A stretch of DNA of 15,695 nt, from assembly GCA_016938425.1 (NCBI GenBank), contig JAFGUR010000145.1, positions 1 through 15,695 of the forward strand, in the 5' to 3' direction. The position numbers were made by a program, and so were the translations under genes. Positions 14,864 to 15,695 of the stretch are shown piece by piece. Numbering within the stretch: the stretch's first letter is position 1; each line of letters begins with the position of its first letter. A model generated the notes under the pieces. It saw only the letters and a list, made by a program, of their open reading frames with translations. It made no database searches and was not told the DNA's origin. Source of the stretch: Fusobacteriaceae bacterium (lineage in GTDB: Bacteria > Fusobacteriota > Fusobacteriia > Fusobacteriales > Fusobacteriaceae).

Positions 14864-15599
14864 CTTTAAGTAGACTTAATAAATCATTTTTAGGAGATGC
14901 ATTGGTTATTAGTCCTGTTATTTCTTCAAATCTTGCAAATGTAATTGCTCCAAAGTTATCAAATTTTTCTTCATCAGCCAATAAATAAATTTTTTTACTT
15001 TTAGAAATGACAGTTTTTTTAATTTCGTATTCTTCAAATACAGAATTAGTAATTTGTTTTTCTATACTAATTCCATTACAAGAGATAAAGGCTTTATCGA
15101 TATTAAATGGTTCAAGTGTTTTAATAATACTGTTTCCTACAAAAGACAGAGTTGGTCTCGAAAGAATACCATGAAGACTTACTAATTTTATATTTTCAAA
15201 AGGAATCACTTGATTAATAACAGGAATACTTGCGGTTATTATAGTTAAATTTTTAATGTTTTTTAAATTTTCAATAATATGTACAATAGTAGTTCCGGAA
15301 TCTAAATAAATAACATCATTATCAGAAATAAATTCACTCGCTTTTTTTCCTATTAATTTTTTCTTGTCCAAATTGGATGATTCTCTAATAGAATAACTCT
15401 TTAATCCGTTTGAAAGTTTTTCATCAGTTGAAACAACACCTCCGTAAACTTTTTTAATATCTCCCTTATCAACAAGTATATCAATATCTCTTCTTATTGT
15501 ATTTCTTGAAACATTGAATTTAGCGCAAAGCTCTTCGGTTGAAACAGATTTGTTTTCATGAACATAAGATTTAATTTCTTCTATTCTTTTAATTTTCAT
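14832..15599 (-). CDS. DeoR-family sugar-operon regulator
   Basis: A 255-residue DeoR-type regulator. The N-terminal winged helix is at 1-55 with STEELCAKFNVSRNTIRRDI as the helix-turn-helix and KGDIKKVYGGVV as the wing. The C-terminal ribose-isomerase-like sensor domain (75-250) has YLDSGTT (98-104), which in this family binds a phosphosugar, and later SCNGIS. Such proteins usually repress an adjacent PTS or sugar-kinase operon until a sugar phosphate appears. I chose the ATG at 15599, preceded by TGAGG (15606-15610). An ATG at 15617 sits almost at the predicted transcription start and lacks a ribosome site. It is divergent from whatever begins beyond the right edge, the likely target. Confidence 0.9.
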   Translation of the reverse strand: MKIKRIEEIKSYVHENKSVSTEELCAKFNVSRNTIRRDIDILVDKGDIKKVYGGVVSTDEKLSNGLKSYSIRESSNLDKKKLIGKKASEFISDNDVIYLDSGTTIVHIIENLKNIKNLTIITASIPVINQVIPFENIKLVSLHGILSRPTLSFVGNSIIKTLEPFNIDKAFISCNGISIEKQITNSVFEEYEIKKTVISKSKKIYLLADEEKFDNFGAITFARFEEITGLITNASPKNDLLSLLKEKKVELYLCD

Positions 15600-15625
15600 A
15601 TTTTTCCTCACCTTCATTTATATTT

Positions 15626-15654
15626 ATTATAGGCAATTTGAATTAAAAAGTAAA
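15626..15654 (-). promoter_or_regulatory. Promoter of the DeoR gene
   Basis: On the minus strand TTTACT (15654-15649), 17-base spacer, perfect TATAAT (15631-15626). Transcription would start near 15619, supporting the ATG at 15599. Confidence 0.6.
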
Positions 15655-15657
15655 TAG

Positions 15658-15695
15658 AACATTGACAATTAAATTAAAAAAATGTTATTATTAAC
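15658..15695 (+). promoter_or_regulatory. Divergent promoter and possible DeoR operator at the right edge
   Basis: Perfect TTGACA (15662-15667), 18-base spacer, TATTAT (15686-15691), reading out of the window. AACATT (15658-15663) and AATGTT (15681-15686) form an inverted repeat, and GTTA-TTAT-TAAC (15684-15695) another, overlapping the promoter as an operator would. Confidence 0.5.

Noticed and set aside
1..15695. CRISPR array or regularly spaced short repeats
   Set aside because: No direct repeat with constant spacers was found; the only periodic signal is the ankyrin-coding 198-bp duplication.

Overview
The window is AT-rich, Gram-negative-type DNA with strong purine-rich ribosome binding sites (AAAGGAG type), many Lys/Ile/Asn-rich proteins, Sec signal peptides and a C-terminal-Phe outer-membrane barrel. 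A PTS sugar route, a flavodoxin-ferredoxin fusion of anaerobes and an outer membrane together suggest a fermentative anaerobe of the Fusobacteriota (Leptotrichia/Sebaldella/Fusobacterium-like). That assignment is inference; no taxonomic marker gene is present.

Layout. 1-106: the last codons of what looks like a type I restriction HsdR subunit. 316-3360: a two-gene unit of exported proteins, a ~20-unit ankyrin-repeat protein with a TTG start and a TraB/GumN-fold protein that has lost both signature histidines. 3610-4995: a lone MmgE/PrpD-family enzyme with its own promoter, convergent with a LysR regulator (5011-5982, minus) and sharing a bidirectional terminator with it. 5983-6613: an intergenic region with a decayed DJ-1/PfpI gene. 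6614-10417: a sugar unit of PTS EIIBC, GH1 6-phospho-beta-glucosidase and outer-membrane porin, ended by a strong terminator. Together these could bring a beta-glucoside across the outer membrane, phosphorylate it during import and hydrolyse it in the cytoplasm.

10418-13884 is a scarred segment: an IS256-type transposase remnant, a minus-strand flavodoxin/2[4Fe-4S] protein, a decayed beta-glucoside PTS EIIC on the minus strand, and a tandem pair of intact DJ-1/PfpI genes. A 46-bp inverted repeat (41/46 identical) brackets it. 13755-14096 has no gene. 14097-14744 is a YczE/YitT-like membrane protein, convergent with a DeoR-type sugar regulator (14832-15599, minus). A candidate divergent promoter at the right edge suggests that another, probably sugar-related, operon starts just outside the window.

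The most notable points are the pairing of an exported ankyrin protein with a TraB-fold pseudoenzyme, and the double, mirror-image association of DJ-1 genes with beta-glucoside PTS genes. At 6.1-8.0 kb the PTS is intact and the DJ-1 gene is dead. At 11.9-13.8 kb the DJ-1 genes are intact and the PTS is dead. Both sites share the same upstream promoter-like block, which implies an old duplication followed by reciprocal loss. No clearly new defence system or CRISPR array was seen.
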